NCBI RefSeq assembly: GCF_003144405.1
Contig: NZ_PENW01000010.1
Span: forward strand, 124,001 to 188,000
Direction: 5' to 3'
Source of the DNA: Proteus cibi
GTDB taxonomy: Bacteria > Pseudomonadota > Gammaproteobacteria > Enterobacterales > Enterobacteriaceae
DNA length: 64,000 nt
Part shown: in pieces, positions 37,809-46,500 of the stretch
How positions within the stretch are numbered: position 1 is the stretch's first letter
Layout of the letters: each line of letters opens with the position of its first letter
Made by a program: the position numbers and the translations under genes
The notes under the pieces: model-generated
What the model was told of the DNA's origin: nothing
Seen by the model: only the letters and a program-made list of their open reading frames with translations
Databases searched by the model: none

Positions 37809-38070
37809 GCTTTCTATTTATCCGTAATTTTTATTCCTCTATTTTCTTATTTATTTCTTTTATATCTTTTGCATATCCATCTTATCTGTATCTGCTATTT
37901 CAATGCCGTGTTAGTGCAAAATCATCAATAAAAGAGTGTGTTTTTATAAGATTATTTCAATCAACACTATTCCACTGACTGTTTTTTAAACTCAAAACCA
38001 CCTTATTTGATTTAAAAACCATAAACTAGTTATTTTTTAACCACTTAAACTATTATTTCACTTTTTTTAC

Positions 38071-38099
38071 TTTACAAAGTTCATCACCCTCGCTATTAT
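38071..38099 (+). promoter_or_regulatory. Promoter of tRNA-Asn copy 3
   Basis: TTTACA (38071-38076), 17-nt spacer, TATTAT (38094-38099). Confidence 0.85.
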
Positions 38100-38125
38100 T
38101 CGTCTCGTTCTCACGAGAACTCGCT

Positions 38126-38201
38126 TCCTCCATAGTTCAGTCGGTAGAACGGCGGACTGTTAATCCGTATGTCACTGGTTCAAGTCCAGTTGGAGGAGCC
38201 A
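38126..38201 (+). tRNA. tRNA-Asn(GTT), copy 3
   Basis: Identical to copies 1 and 2. Same leader palindrome (38107-38120) and flanks as copy 2. Confidence 0.97.
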
Positions 38202-38208
38202 AATTTAG

Positions 38209-38240
38209 AAAAGCCCGCGCTATCACAGTGCGGGCTTTTT
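38209..38240 (+). terminator. Terminator of tRNA-Asn copy 3
   Basis: Same GCCCGC/GCGGGC stem and T-run as copies 1 and 2. Confidence 0.92.
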
Positions 38241-38477
38241 GCTTTACATCTTTTCAAATATCAATACCTTTCTTATTTTTCTATCTATTTTATTTTTCAG
38301 ATCTCAGCGTTGCCCGTGAAATACGTTATCTCTTTATTTATTATCTTTATCTTCAGTTTTCAGGGTGAAAAAATAATCATTTTAAAATATTCACTGCCTC
38401 CTTTTTAGATTATCTGTTTTAGAAACACACAATGTGTTGTTTATCTATGCACTTAAACAAATATCGTCGATTGTCCT

Positions 38478-38506
38478 TTGACATATCAAATCACCCACTA
38501 TATGAT
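38478..38506 (+). promoter_or_regulatory. Promoter of tRNA-Asn copy 4
   Basis: TTGACA (38478-38483), 17-nt spacer, TATGAT (38501-38506). The flank differs from copies 1-3. Confidence 0.88.
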
Positions 38507-38525
38507 ACACGCCACTTAATGATGT

Positions 38526-38601
38526 TCCTCCATAGTTCAGTCGGTAGAACGGCGGACTGTTAATCCGTATGTCACTGGTTCGAGTCCAGTTGGAGGAGCC
38601 A
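38526..38601 (+). tRNA. tRNA-Asn(GTT), copy 4
   Basis: 76 nt, differing from the others only in the T-loop (GGTTCGAGTCC). Its leader and 3' flank are unrelated to those of copies 1-3. Confidence 0.97.
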
Positions 38602-38684
38602 TTTCTTTTTGTGTCACCCTCGTAACCTTTTGATTTTATTCTCTGTTTCACCTTACATCATTCCAAAAATATAATAAAAAAATG

Positions 38685-38713
38685 CGATTAAATGGTAGCT
38701 ATTTAATCGTTTT
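38685..38713 (+). terminator. Terminator after tRNA-Asn copy 4
   Basis: CGATTAAAT-N7-ATTTAATCG followed by TTTT, upstream of pyrC. Confidence 0.7.
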
Positions 38714-38718
38714 CGTAT

Positions 38719-38734
38719 TAGCATACGTTTCCGG
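38719..38734. promoter_or_regulatory. PurR-box-like site upstream of pyrC
   Basis: TAGCATACGTTTCCGG matches the PurR consensus ACGCAAACGTTTGCGT at 11 of 16 positions, including the central ACGTTT. pyrC is a PurR target in E. coli and the site sits in the promoter region. Confidence 0.45.
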
Positions 38735-38799
38735 CTTGACTATCTAGTCCAATCCAATCCTTGATCTTTCGATTTTCCTAAGACACACGGAGCCGGTAT

Positions 38800-39852
38800 A
38801 TGACCACTGCACAACCTATCACCCTCACTATTCGCCGCCCTGATGATTGGCATGTTCACTTTCGTGATGATGACATGCTAAAAACTGTTGTTCCTTATAC
38901 CAGTCGTTACTTTGGCAGAGCTATTGTCATGCCAAACCTTGTTCCACCGGTTACAACAATTGAAGCTGCTCGCACTTACCGTGATCGCATCAAAGCCGCT
39001 ATTCCTGCCACAGATAACTTCGAACCGTTAATGACTTGCTATTTAACAGATAGCACACAGCCTTCAGAAGTCGAACAAGGTTTCTTACAAGGTGTTTTTA
39101 CTGCTTGTAAACTTTATCCTGCAAATGCAACAACTAACTCAAGCCATGGTGTATCTGATATTACAAAGATTTATCCGATCTTAAGTGTGATGGAAAAAAT
39201 CGGCATGCCATTGCTGATCCATGGCGAAGTCACGGCTTCAAGTATTGATATTTTTGATAGAGAAGCACGTTTCATTGATAGCGTTATGTCTCCTGTACGT
39301 AAACAATTTCCTGAGCTAAAGATTGTTTTTGAACACATTACAACTAAAGAAGCCGCTCAGTATGTATTAGAAGGAAATGAATTTCTCGGTGCCACCATTA
39401 CTCCGCAACATTTAATGTTTAACCGCAATCATATGTTGGTTGGTGGTGTAAAACCTCACCTCTATTGCTTACCTATTCTTAAACGTAACGTTCACCAAGA
39501 AGCACTAAGAGAAGCGGTTGCATCAGGAAATTCTCGCTTTTTCTTAGGTACAGATTCTGCCCCTCACTTACAACATCGCAAAGAATCATCTTGTGGTTGT
39601 GCTGGGGTATTTAATGCACCAACTGCACTGGCAGCTTACGCAACCGTATTTAAAGAACTCAATGTATTACAACACTTTGAAGCATTCTGTTCTCTAAATG
39701 GCCCTCGTTTTTATGGTTTACCCGTTAATGAAGGAACCATCACATTAACTGAAAAAGCGGTTGAAGCTCCAGCACAAATCCTTTGTGGTAATGAAGCACT
39801 GATCCCGTTCTTAGCAAATGAAAATATTCATTGGGATATCACTGTCGATTAA
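38800..39852 (+). CDS. pyrC: PyrC, dihydroorotase
   Basis: 350 aa. Catalyses cyclisation of carbamoyl-aspartate to dihydroorotate in pyrimidine synthesis. Metal-binding HVHFRD near the N-terminus (residues 19-24), the lysine-bearing [14 protein letters not shown] segment, [16 protein letters not shown] and FLGTDSAPH are all present, as in class II dihydroorotases. GGAG lies upstream of the ATG. It stands alone downstream of the tRNA cluster with a PurR-like site before it. Confidence 0.97.
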   Translation: MTTAQPITLTIRRPDDWHVHFRDDDMLKTVVPYTSRYFGRAIVMPNLVPPVTTIEAARTYRDRIKAAIPATDNFEPLMTCYLTDSTQPSEVEQGFLQGVFTACKLYPANATTNSSHGVSDITKIYPILSVMEKIGMPLLIHGEVTASSIDIFDREARFIDSVMSPVRKQFPELKIVFEHITTKEAAQYVLEGNEFLGATITPQHLMFNRNHMLVGGVKPHLYCLPILKRNVHQEALREAVASGNSRFFLGTDSAPHLQHRKESSCGCAGVFNAPTALAAYATVFKELNVLQHFEAFCSLNGPRFYGLPVNEGTITLTEKAVEAPAQILCGNEALIPFLANENIHWDITVD

Positions 39853-39876
39853 TCCTCCCCCTTGATATTTATCTAA

Positions 39877-39923
39877 AATGCACCATATAACATTTGTTCG
39901 ACTGTTAATGGTGCATTACTCTT
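39877..39923 (+). terminator. Likely terminator after pyrC
   Basis: AATGCACCAT and ATGGTGCATT form a 10-bp stem with a 21-nt loop, followed by ACTCTTTT. Confidence 0.55.
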
Positions 39924-40063
39924 TTATCAGAGCCAGCACACATTTTTTTGTAATAACAAAAATTTATCTTTGTAATCACGATAAATCTCGTATACTGAAA
40001 AGTAACCACTTTGTGTGGGCGCTTCTCTCTTAGTCAAAACCGGTTGTATGATTAGGAGGTATT

Positions 40064-40318
40064 ATGAGTAGAAAAAATGAAGTTATTCAGACACATCCTG
40101 TTGTAGGCTGGGACATCAGTACCGTTGACATCTACGATGCCATGATGTTGCGTTTACATTATCTTCCTGAAAACGAACATCATCCAGAAAACGCAGTTGT
40201 AGATAAGACACTTTGGCTCACAACAGATATCGCGAAGCAGTTGATTCATATTCTTCAAGCAGGTATTGATAAAATTGAGTCATCTGAAGATTCTGTTACA
40301 GACAACACCAAGCATTAA
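40064..40318 (+). CDS. bssS: BssS, biofilm regulator
   Basis: 84 aa. VIQTHPVVGWDISTVDIYDAMMLRLHYL and TLWLTTDIAKQLIHILQAGIDKIE match E. coli BssS (YceP), a small cytoplasmic protein affecting biofilm formation through signal/indole effects. AGGAGG is ideally placed. The bssS-pyrC proximity is conserved with E. coli. Confidence 0.9.
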   Translation: MSRKNEVIQTHPVVGWDISTVDIYDAMMLRLHYLPENEHHPENAVVDKTLWLTTDIAKQLIHILQAGIDKIESSEDSVTDNTKH

Positions 40319-40350
40319 TAAAAAGATCTAGAAAAGATAGCGAACACAAA

Positions 40351-40384
40351 GCAGGAGTACGTGGTACTCCTGTTCTCATTTTAT
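40351..40384 (+). terminator. Intrinsic terminator after bssS
   Basis: CAGGAGTAC-GTG-GTACTCCTG followed by TTCTCATTTT. Confidence 0.75.
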
Positions 40385-40609
40385 TTCTCTACAATCCTCT
40401 GTTACATGTTATTTATATCCATATAAACCCGACCTTCTGTATATTAATAATTAGTTATATTAATAAATCAACTTCCATTTAATGAAAAAATAATCATAAC
40501 ATTTTTATTCGATATATCTTCAAAAAAAGAGCATATAAGCCGAATTGACATAAAATAAGGTTATCTTTATTTTAATAAATCAAAACAGCTACAAACAAGG
40601 AAGTTATTC

Positions 40610-41212
40610 GTGAAAGTATTAATTATTGACGAATGTTTTTTTACTCGTAATGGTATAAAACATTATTTTTCGAAAAAAAATGTAAGACATGAGATAATTG
40701 ATATATCATCTATACAAGAAGCCAATAATTATATTAATCACTCAATGCCAGATATTATATTTATTGATCTCACAAAATATTGTCGAGAAATAGCACATTG
40801 TCCACATTTGCAACTTTTTTTTATTTCGACAAAAAGCTGTCGGCTTTATCTTTACATTGATGCTAACTACCCAGACAAAGAACGACCTATTGCATTGACA
40901 AATAACTGTTTTATTCTCCCTAAAAAGATACTTCCTTGGGTGCTTGAAAAGACATCATTGTTTACTTCTCGGTGCCAAGTTTTCTTTCCAACCTATAAAC
41001 ATTCGTTATGCTCTATTTTTAGTTTACAAGAACAAAAAATTATTAATTATTGGATGAATGAAATACCAAATCATCAAATTGCTAAAAAACTGTCCATTAG
41101 TAGTAGCACAGTATATTCACACAAAAGGCATATTACCGAAAAGATTAATGTGAAAAATCGAATTGAATTATTTTTCATATATAATATTTTAAAATACATA
41201 TATGAGAAATAA
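40610..41212 (+). CDS. LuxR-type regulator resembling RcsA/BglJ
   Basis: 200 aa, GTG start with AAGGAAG upstream. N-terminal receiver-like domain (MKVLIIDECFFTRNGIKHYF, acidic D7/E8 and a possible acceptor D53) lacks a clear conserved Lys, and a C-terminal LuxR HTH (about 135-190, FSLQEQKIINYWMNEIPNHQIAKKLSISSSTVYSHKRHI) is present. Both halves resemble E. coli RcsA (CSYTRLGLTGYL; AKTVSSHKGNI), the phosphorylation-independent partner of RcsB. Very AT-rich, suggesting either transfer or H-NS silencing. Alternatives are other RcsB-auxiliary or fimbrial LuxR regulators. It lies convergent with ttrA and is not part of that operon. Confidence 0.65.
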   Translation: MKVLIIDECFFTRNGIKHYFSKKNVRHEIIDISSIQEANNYINHSMPDIIFIDLTKYCREIAHCPHLQLFFISTKSCRLYLYIDANYPDKERPIALTNNCFILPKKILPWVLEKTSLFTSRCQVFFPTYKHSLCSIFSLQEQKIINYWMNEIPNHQIAKKLSISSSTVYSHKRHITEKINVKNRIELFFIYNILKYIYEK

Positions 41213-41286
41213 TCCTATTAAATTTCAATCAAATAAGGAATAGAAGAAAAAAGGAGTCCAATTCCCATTATTACTCACTGTAAATG

Positions 41287-41320
41287 AGGTGGCTAATAGG
41301 CGTGTTTGCCACCTTAAATT
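41287..41320 (+). terminator. Candidate terminator after the RcsA-like gene
   Basis: AGGTGGC-N14-GCCACCT followed by TAAATTT; the T-run is interrupted. Confidence 0.4.
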
Positions 41321-41422
41321 TATTATAATATTATGTATGTAGGGTACATATGATATTAAAATAATTAAACTAATAGCGCCCTATCTTATACAAGATATAA
41401 CGTAAAACTGATTTGTAGGGCA

Positions 41423-41458
41423 ATCACTTCACTCTTCTTTAATAGAGAGTGAAGTGAT
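41423..41458. terminator. Strong stem-loop after ttrA
   Basis: ATCACTTCACTCT (41423-41435) and AGAGTGAAGTGAT (41446-41458) make a perfect 13-bp stem with a 10-nt loop 23 nt beyond the ttrA stop. The T-run is weak on both strands, so it may be a 3' end-stabilising hairpin. Confidence 0.5.
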
Positions 41459-41481
41459 GATTTAAAATATCAATTTGATAA

Positions 41482-44400
41482 TTAAGCGATGCGCTCAATC
41501 TTAGCAGGTAAACCTTGACGCACAGATGCACCCGATACCCAATCTAACCACGTATTAGTAATTTGACGTGTAGGATCAGCAAACCCTAAATCATTCAGGT
41601 TGATACCGCTGCCAATACCTTTATCCATCGGTAATGGTTGTTCATCTAAGTAATGCTGACGAGAGCCTAACTCTTGATGCCCATATCCATGTTCAATCGC
41701 TAGAACGCCAGGCATTACGCCATCAAGTAAGCTAATTTCAGCTTCAACTTGTCCACCAGGTGTCACAATGCGAACTTTATCACCATGATTAACACCCCAT
41801 TTTTTACCATCTTGAGGATTAATTGCGACTAAATTACTCGGTTTTACCATTCTTAAACGCTGGATCATGCTGGTTGAACTGCTCACCACATGAGACTTAA
41901 AGGACATTAATTTTAATGGCCACTGCTCTTCAGGATAGTGTTGATGAATATCACTACCATCCGATAAACGTGGTGGATAATAAGTTGGGCAACCACTATA
42001 ACGTTCACCTGTTATTGCATGATGATTTTTCGCAACCTCTTCATTCCAAATCTGTAATGGCTTTTTCCACTGTGGTCCAGTTTCATCACCATTCCATGCT
42101 TTTTCATAAGGTGCAAAACGACCCCCTCGTGTATAGATATACGCAACTTGAAGGACTTCTTCATTTTTTAACGTTGAGGTTATTGCAGGTAAAATACGGT
42201 CTACACCACTCAATAAAATATCTTCATTGGTTGCTGGTGCAACAGGTTTTTCTCCCATAAATGCCATATTGGCTGCAACACGTAAATAATAGTCTTCTGC
42301 ACTATTGATTGGATAGAAGTTACCCTCCATATCTTCAATCGCTTTTTCACCAAAACCGGGTAAATCTAAAGCTTTTGCCACAGCGATGCAGAATGTTTCC
42401 ATTGAAATTGGCTGCCCTTCTGCGGTTTTTGCAACACGAGGTTCAATAATCGGCCAGCGCGCTGTACTTGCTTTAGTTTGAACACCAGACCAAGGCGCAC
42501 TAAATCCCCAGCTTTCAAAGTTATGCGTATCTGGAACAATATAATCCGCCAACGCAGTGGTTTCATTCATAAAAGCATCAATACCAATAATTAAAGGTAA
42601 ATGCTTAGGATCTTTCAAGCGTTCTTCCATCACTTGGCGAATACCCGCAATCCCATATATAGGGTTGGTCATATTCGTTATCCATGCTTTTAATGAATAA
42701 GGATAACCGGCTAATGCGGAGCCTAACTGTTCAGTTAATTGTCCTGCAGCAAACGGATACCAAGGTGCTTTGGCTGGGTATGGAGATTCGCCTTTCTCTA
42801 CACGCTCACGGTACTCATCAGATTTTTCATAAGCGGCTTTACTGCGTGATAACACCATACCTTTTGGTTTAACTTTACCTTTAAAGCTATCCATTTTGTA
42901 ACATGGGCCATCGGTTGCACCATTAAACTTACCGCCACCAACAGATACCCCACCTTTAAGGTTTAAGTTACCGATTAGCGCATTAAGCATAATCACGCTC
43001 CACGCGGTATAGAAACCATTCCCACCCATCATGCCGCCATGAGAGATCACCGCAGCTTTTCGGCCATAAGCGGTAAATTCTCGACCTAATGCAACAATTG
43101 TTGTTTCTGGTACTTTACAGCGCTCACTATATTCTGCCAGTGTCATACGTTTAGCGGCTTCATCAAGTAATTGGAAGCTCGATTTTACGGTAACTTCAGC
43201 ACCTGTTTTTAATGTAACTTTATGCGTTGCAAACAGTTCAGCACGATCAATTTTTGTTGCTGGTGTTAATTCACCCTCACGTGAGAGAACCAAGTTGACT
43301 TCTTCCCCCTCAGCAACATCATTAAAATGTGCAGTGGTCAGCATTTGCCCTGACAGAGGATGTTTTTCATCACAGATCACAAGGTGAGTCGCATTCGTCC
43401 AGCTTTTCTCACCCACATTTTTCATTGAAACTTCGCTTGGTACTGACAGATATTCTGCATTATAGCGATTGTTCTCAATGATCCAGCGGATCATCCCCAT
43501 CACCAAAGCCGCATCCGTTCCTGGTTGAACAGGAACCCAATGCCCATGATCGTTGGCTAATGTCGTTGTTAAAGGTAAAGCCGGTGCAACAACCACATAA
43601 TTAAACGAATCTCTCATTCGCGCATTAGCTAACTGACGACCTTGACGCTTAAATGGGTTACCTGATTGTGCTGGTGATGTTCCTAAAAATAGCGCAAATT
43701 CAACGTAATCCCAATCAGGCTTAACGTGGGCGTTCTTATCTAAATCATTCATTAACGCACCCGAGCCAGCACGGTACGCTAATCCACAATAAGAGCCATG
43801 AGCACCAAAGTTTTTACTACCAAATGAGTTTTGAGCAAAGCGACGAATAAACGTATCACGTCCATCATCCCCCGCATTTGTCATCAATAATTGGTTCGCT
43901 TTAGGACCTAAAGCGGGTTGCTTTGGATCAATTAACGTCTCTAAATCACGAATGGCACGTAAACCATCAACATGACCTTCACCAAACAGATCGCCACCTT
44001 CAACAATTTCTTGGATCAACTGCTCAAAACTGATGCGTTTCCATTTACCTTCACCGCGTTTACCCACGCGTTTCATCGGTTCAAGAATACGTGTTGGGCT
44101 ATCAAGGCTTTCCATCATAGTGGCACCACGAGCACAAGCCGTAGAGCGATTTTCTAAACCGCTTTCCCCCCCCATTTTTTCAAATGCTTCTTTAATTGGC
44201 ATGTTATAGCCAAAATGATGATCATGAGAAAGTGGGTGATAAGGATTACCTGCAATACGTAAAACTTTATTATTTGCTCTATCAACACGAGCACGCACAC
44301 CGCATTGTGTCCAGCAACCAAAACATTGCGTCATACAAACCGATTGATCTGTATTTGCTTGCCATTTTGCGTCTTTGACAACTTTACCTTCAGGTAATAA

Positions 44401-44562
44401 AGAGTTTCCGTTGATCCTATCAAGTGTCACTTTGCCTGATGTGCCATCAACTAAACCATCTATGGCACGTTTAGCAACATCACGGTAGCTGGCAGCAAAT
44501 GCGGCAATACCACCGATAACTAACCCACCTTTAAGCCATTGACGTCTTGTAAACTTAGCCAT
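41482..44562 (-). CDS. ttrA: TtrA, tetrathionate reductase catalytic subunit
   Basis: 1026 aa from the chosen start. Molybdopterin-dependent subunit that reduces tetrathionate to thiosulfate in the periplasm during anaerobic respiration. A Tat signal (FTRRQWLKGGLVIGGIAAFAAS) is followed by a 4Fe-4S Cys cluster (CMTQCFGCWTQCG), the molybdopterin oxidoreductase core and a C-terminal dinucleotide-binding domain (INPQDGKKWGVNHGDKVRIVTPGG). MAKFTRRQ is chosen because AGGAGAG precedes it; it overlaps the ttrC stop by 8 nt (ATGGCTAA). Tetrathionate reduction is a diagnostic Proteus trait. Confidence 0.96.
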   Translation of the reverse strand: MAKFTRRQWLKGGLVIGGIAAFAASYRDVAKRAIDGLVDGTSGKVTLDRINGNSLLPEGKVVKDAKWQANTDQSVCMTQCFGCWTQCGVRARVDRANNKVLRIAGNPYHPLSHDHHFGYNMPIKEAFEKMGGESGLENRSTACARGATMMESLDSPTRILEPMKRVGKRGEGKWKRISFEQLIQEIVEGGDLFGEGHVDGLRAIRDLETLIDPKQPALGPKANQLLMTNAGDDGRDTFIRRFAQNSFGSKNFGAHGSYCGLAYRAGSGALMNDLDKNAHVKPDWDYVEFALFLGTSPAQSGNPFKRQGRQLANARMRDSFNYVVVAPALPLTTTLANDHGHWVPVQPGTDAALVMGMIRWIIENNRYNAEYLSVPSEVSMKNVGEKSWTNATHLVICDEKHPLSGQMLTTAHFNDVAEGEEVNLVLSREGELTPATKIDRAELFATHKVTLKTGAEVTVKSSFQLLDEAAKRMTLAEYSERCKVPETTIVALGREFTAYGRKAAVISHGGMMGGNGFYTAWSVIMLNALIGNLNLKGGVSVGGGKFNGATDGPCYKMDSFKGKVKPKGMVLSRSKAAYEKSDEYRERVEKGESPYPAKAPWYPFAAGQLTEQLGSALAGYPYSLKAWITNMTNPIYGIAGIRQVMEERLKDPKHLPLIIGIDAFMNETTALADYIVPDTHNFESWGFSAPWSGVQTKASTARWPIIEPRVAKTAEGQPISMETFCIAVAKALDLPGFGEKAIEDMEGNFYPINSAEDYYLRVAANMAFMGEKPVAPATNEDILLSGVDRILPAITSTLKNEEVLQVAYIYTRGGRFAPYEKAWNGDETGPQWKKPLQIWNEEVAKNHHAITGERYSGCPTYYPPRLSDGSDIHQHYPEEQWPLKLMSFKSHVVSSSTSMIQRLRMVKPSNLVAINPQDGKKWGVNHGDKVRIVTPGGQVEAEISLLDGVMPGVLAIEHGYGHQELGSRQHYLDEQPLPMDKGIGSGINLNDLGFADPTRQITNTWLDWVSGASVRQGLPAKIERIA

Positions 44563-45583
44563 GCTGCACTCTCCTGACAACCCAACGAATACTTTCTCTA
44601 AATAAAATGGTTAACGCTATCCACAATCCAAATGTACCAACAATTGCCATCAGTCCATCATTACCTAGCGTAAACTCATAAGGGTTTGTAATTATGTTAT
44701 ATTTTGGAATGTATTGAGCACCCATCAACATTAACCAACGTAATACCCACGCAAGTCCCATTGATACAAATGCCATGATGGTAATAAATGCAACCGAACG
44801 TGCTTGTTTTGCCATCAAAAGTCCCATCGCGACAGAGATGCCCCATAGTACGATAACGCCCATGGCACTCCACCAGCCAAGACTTCCCATTGCTAATTGT
44901 TCTCTAATTGCTTGACCTGAAATCGTATCGCCAGCAACCCAAAAACCCGTACATACTGCTAATAACATCAGCGAACTCACAAACCACATCGCTAATTCAC
45001 GCTGATGTACAGGTTCACGACGTGTACCCAATGCGAGTAATGTCGGTAATACTTGCATTGCACTAAAAAACAGTAGTATTGGTAGCCAGTAGGTATACAG
45101 CACAGGTCTTGCTTTTAAGATAGAAGCTTCACGACCTGTGTATAACAGCAAGCCAATCGCAGTTAATGAACAAGCTAATGCTATCCAACGCGTTAATTTG
45201 TATTCACGTTTCCAGACTAAGCGAACAACCATCGCAGCAAAGTAAAGCATGCTAAATGCTGAGAATAACGGCAGTAATAGCGAGCCCCATGCCATCCATG
45301 ACCACGGTGTTGGATAAGCATAAAAATGCCACACACGTGCTGTTTGGTGTAAATCTGCCGTTAAAGCAAGTGGTGCCGTAATACCGGCAGTGACTGCAAT
45401 AAATACAGCAACTGCTTCTAAACGTTGATTACCTGTACGACCTTTCCAGCACTGCCAGCACGCATAAAGCGTTGCACTACAAGCAATACCGATAAAAAAG
45501 AAATATTGCACAGCCCAAGGTAACCAAAAATATTCTTGAGGGATCGCGATGACTTCTTGAATTTGAGAAACTTGCGAGATCAT
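44555..45583 (-). CDS. ttrC: TtrC, membrane quinol-oxidising subunit
   Basis: 342 aa. An NrfD/PsrC-family integral membrane protein with about nine transmembrane helices that passes electrons from quinol to TtrB. YFWLPWAVQYFFFIGIACSATL and the repeated aromatic/Gly-rich helices are typical. The ATG overlaps the ttrB stop as ATGA, indicating coupled translation. Confidence 0.95.
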   Translation of the reverse strand: MISQVSQIQEVIAIPQEYFWLPWAVQYFFFIGIACSATLYACWQCWKGRTGNQRLEAVAVFIAVTAGITAPLALTADLHQTARVWHFYAYPTPWSWMAWGSLLLPLFSAFSMLYFAAMVVRLVWKREYKLTRWIALACSLTAIGLLLYTGREASILKARPVLYTYWLPILLFFSAMQVLPTLLALGTRREPVHQRELAMWFVSSLMLLAVCTGFWVAGDTISGQAIREQLAMGSLGWWSAMGVIVLWGISVAMGLLMAKQARSVAFITIMAFVSMGLAWVLRWLMLMGAQYIPKYNIITNPYEFTLGNDGLMAIVGTFGLWIALTILFRESIRWVVRRVQHG

Positions 45584-46323
45584 GAGTGAACCTCCTGCTG
45601 CCATAATGCGGGTTGTCCTTGACCGACTAACGGTTGTACAAATGCATCATCGAGGCCAAGATAGAAAACTTGTGGCAATGTACCGCTTTCTGGTTTTAAT
45701 ACTTTCAGTTCTTTTTCGTGTGTACGCAGCATTTTGCTGATAGTGCTATCAGGATCTTTCATATCACCGATAATACGCGCACCGCCGACACAAGATTCCA
45801 CACACGCAGGCAGTAATCCAACTTCGAGGCGATGTGCACAGAAAGTGCATTTATCTGCTGTTTGTGTTGAGTGATTAATAAAACGTGCATCATAAGGACA
45901 TGCTTGAACACAATAAGCACAACCAACACAACGTTCATTATCAACAACAACAATGCCGTCTTTACGTTGAAAAGTCGCTTGAACAGGGCAAACAGGTACA
46001 CAAGGTGGTTCATCACAATGGTTACACAATCTAGGCAGTAAGACGTTGGTTATCCCCTCTTGCCCCTTGATAGCAACCTGATATTGGTTTACTGTCGTCC
46101 TAAATTGTCCTTGAGGAGTCTGATTTTCAATATTACAGCTTACTGTACAGGACTGGCACCCTACACAACGGCGTAAATCAATCAGCATTCCGTAACGTTT
46201 ATCTTCCGAGCCTTCACGACGCTCAGGTGATAATTTAATGCTGGCTTCAGCTAAAGGAACTATTGAAGCACCCGCAGTAAGGACCCCTAATTGTTGTAAA
46301 AATTTTCGTTTTCCAAGATCCAT
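45580..46323 (-). CDS. ttrB: TtrB, iron-sulfur electron-transfer subunit
   Basis: 247 aa. Four ferredoxin-type Cys groups bind four 4Fe-4S clusters: CVGCQSCTVSC, CNHCDEPPCVPVC, CVGCAYCVQAC and CTFCAHRLEVGLLPACVESC. An N-terminal signal-like segment (KRKFLQQLGVLTAGASIVPLAEA) suggests export with TtrA via Tat, though the double Arg is replaced by KRK. MDLGKRK is preferred as start because GGAG precedes it. First gene of ttrBCA. Confidence 0.95.
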   Translation of the reverse strand: MDLGKRKFLQQLGVLTAGASIVPLAEASIKLSPERREGSEDKRYGMLIDLRRCVGCQSCTVSCNIENQTPQGQFRTTVNQYQVAIKGQEGITNVLLPRLCNHCDEPPCVPVCPVQATFQRKDGIVVVDNERCVGCAYCVQACPYDARFINHSTQTADKCTFCAHRLEVGLLPACVESCVGGARIIGDMKDPDSTISKMLRTHEKELKVLKPESGTLPQVFYLGLDDAFVQPLVGQGQPALWQQEVHS

Positions 46324-46439
46324 ATTTGTCTCCAGCATCACTCAATAACACAATCTCACTATGAGTGAAGGAAATAGAAATTAAAAAGTATGTGTTTTGT
46401 TATAAGTGCATTGTAAAAACTACAGAAGACAACACCTAT

Positions 46440-46481
46440 TGTGGTTTACCACATACCAAGTGCGAACTTGATCCAAGACAA
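46440..46481. promoter_or_regulatory. Candidate operator and FNR-like site in the ttrB-ttrS spacer
   Basis: TGTGGT-TT-ACCACA (46440-46453) is a perfect 6-2-6 palindrome, and TTGAT-CCAA-GACAA (46468-46481) resembles the FNR site TTGAT-N4-ATCAA with two mismatches. ttr genes are TtrR- and FNR-controlled in Salmonella, so both are plausible but unproven. Confidence 0.4.
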
Positions 46482-46500
46482 TATTTAACATTAGATATTT

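Noticed and set aside
35541..38601. Regularly repeated blocks suggestive of a CRISPR-like array
   Set aside because: The repeated units are complete tRNA-Asn genes with leaders and terminators; spacing is irregular and no cas gene is present.
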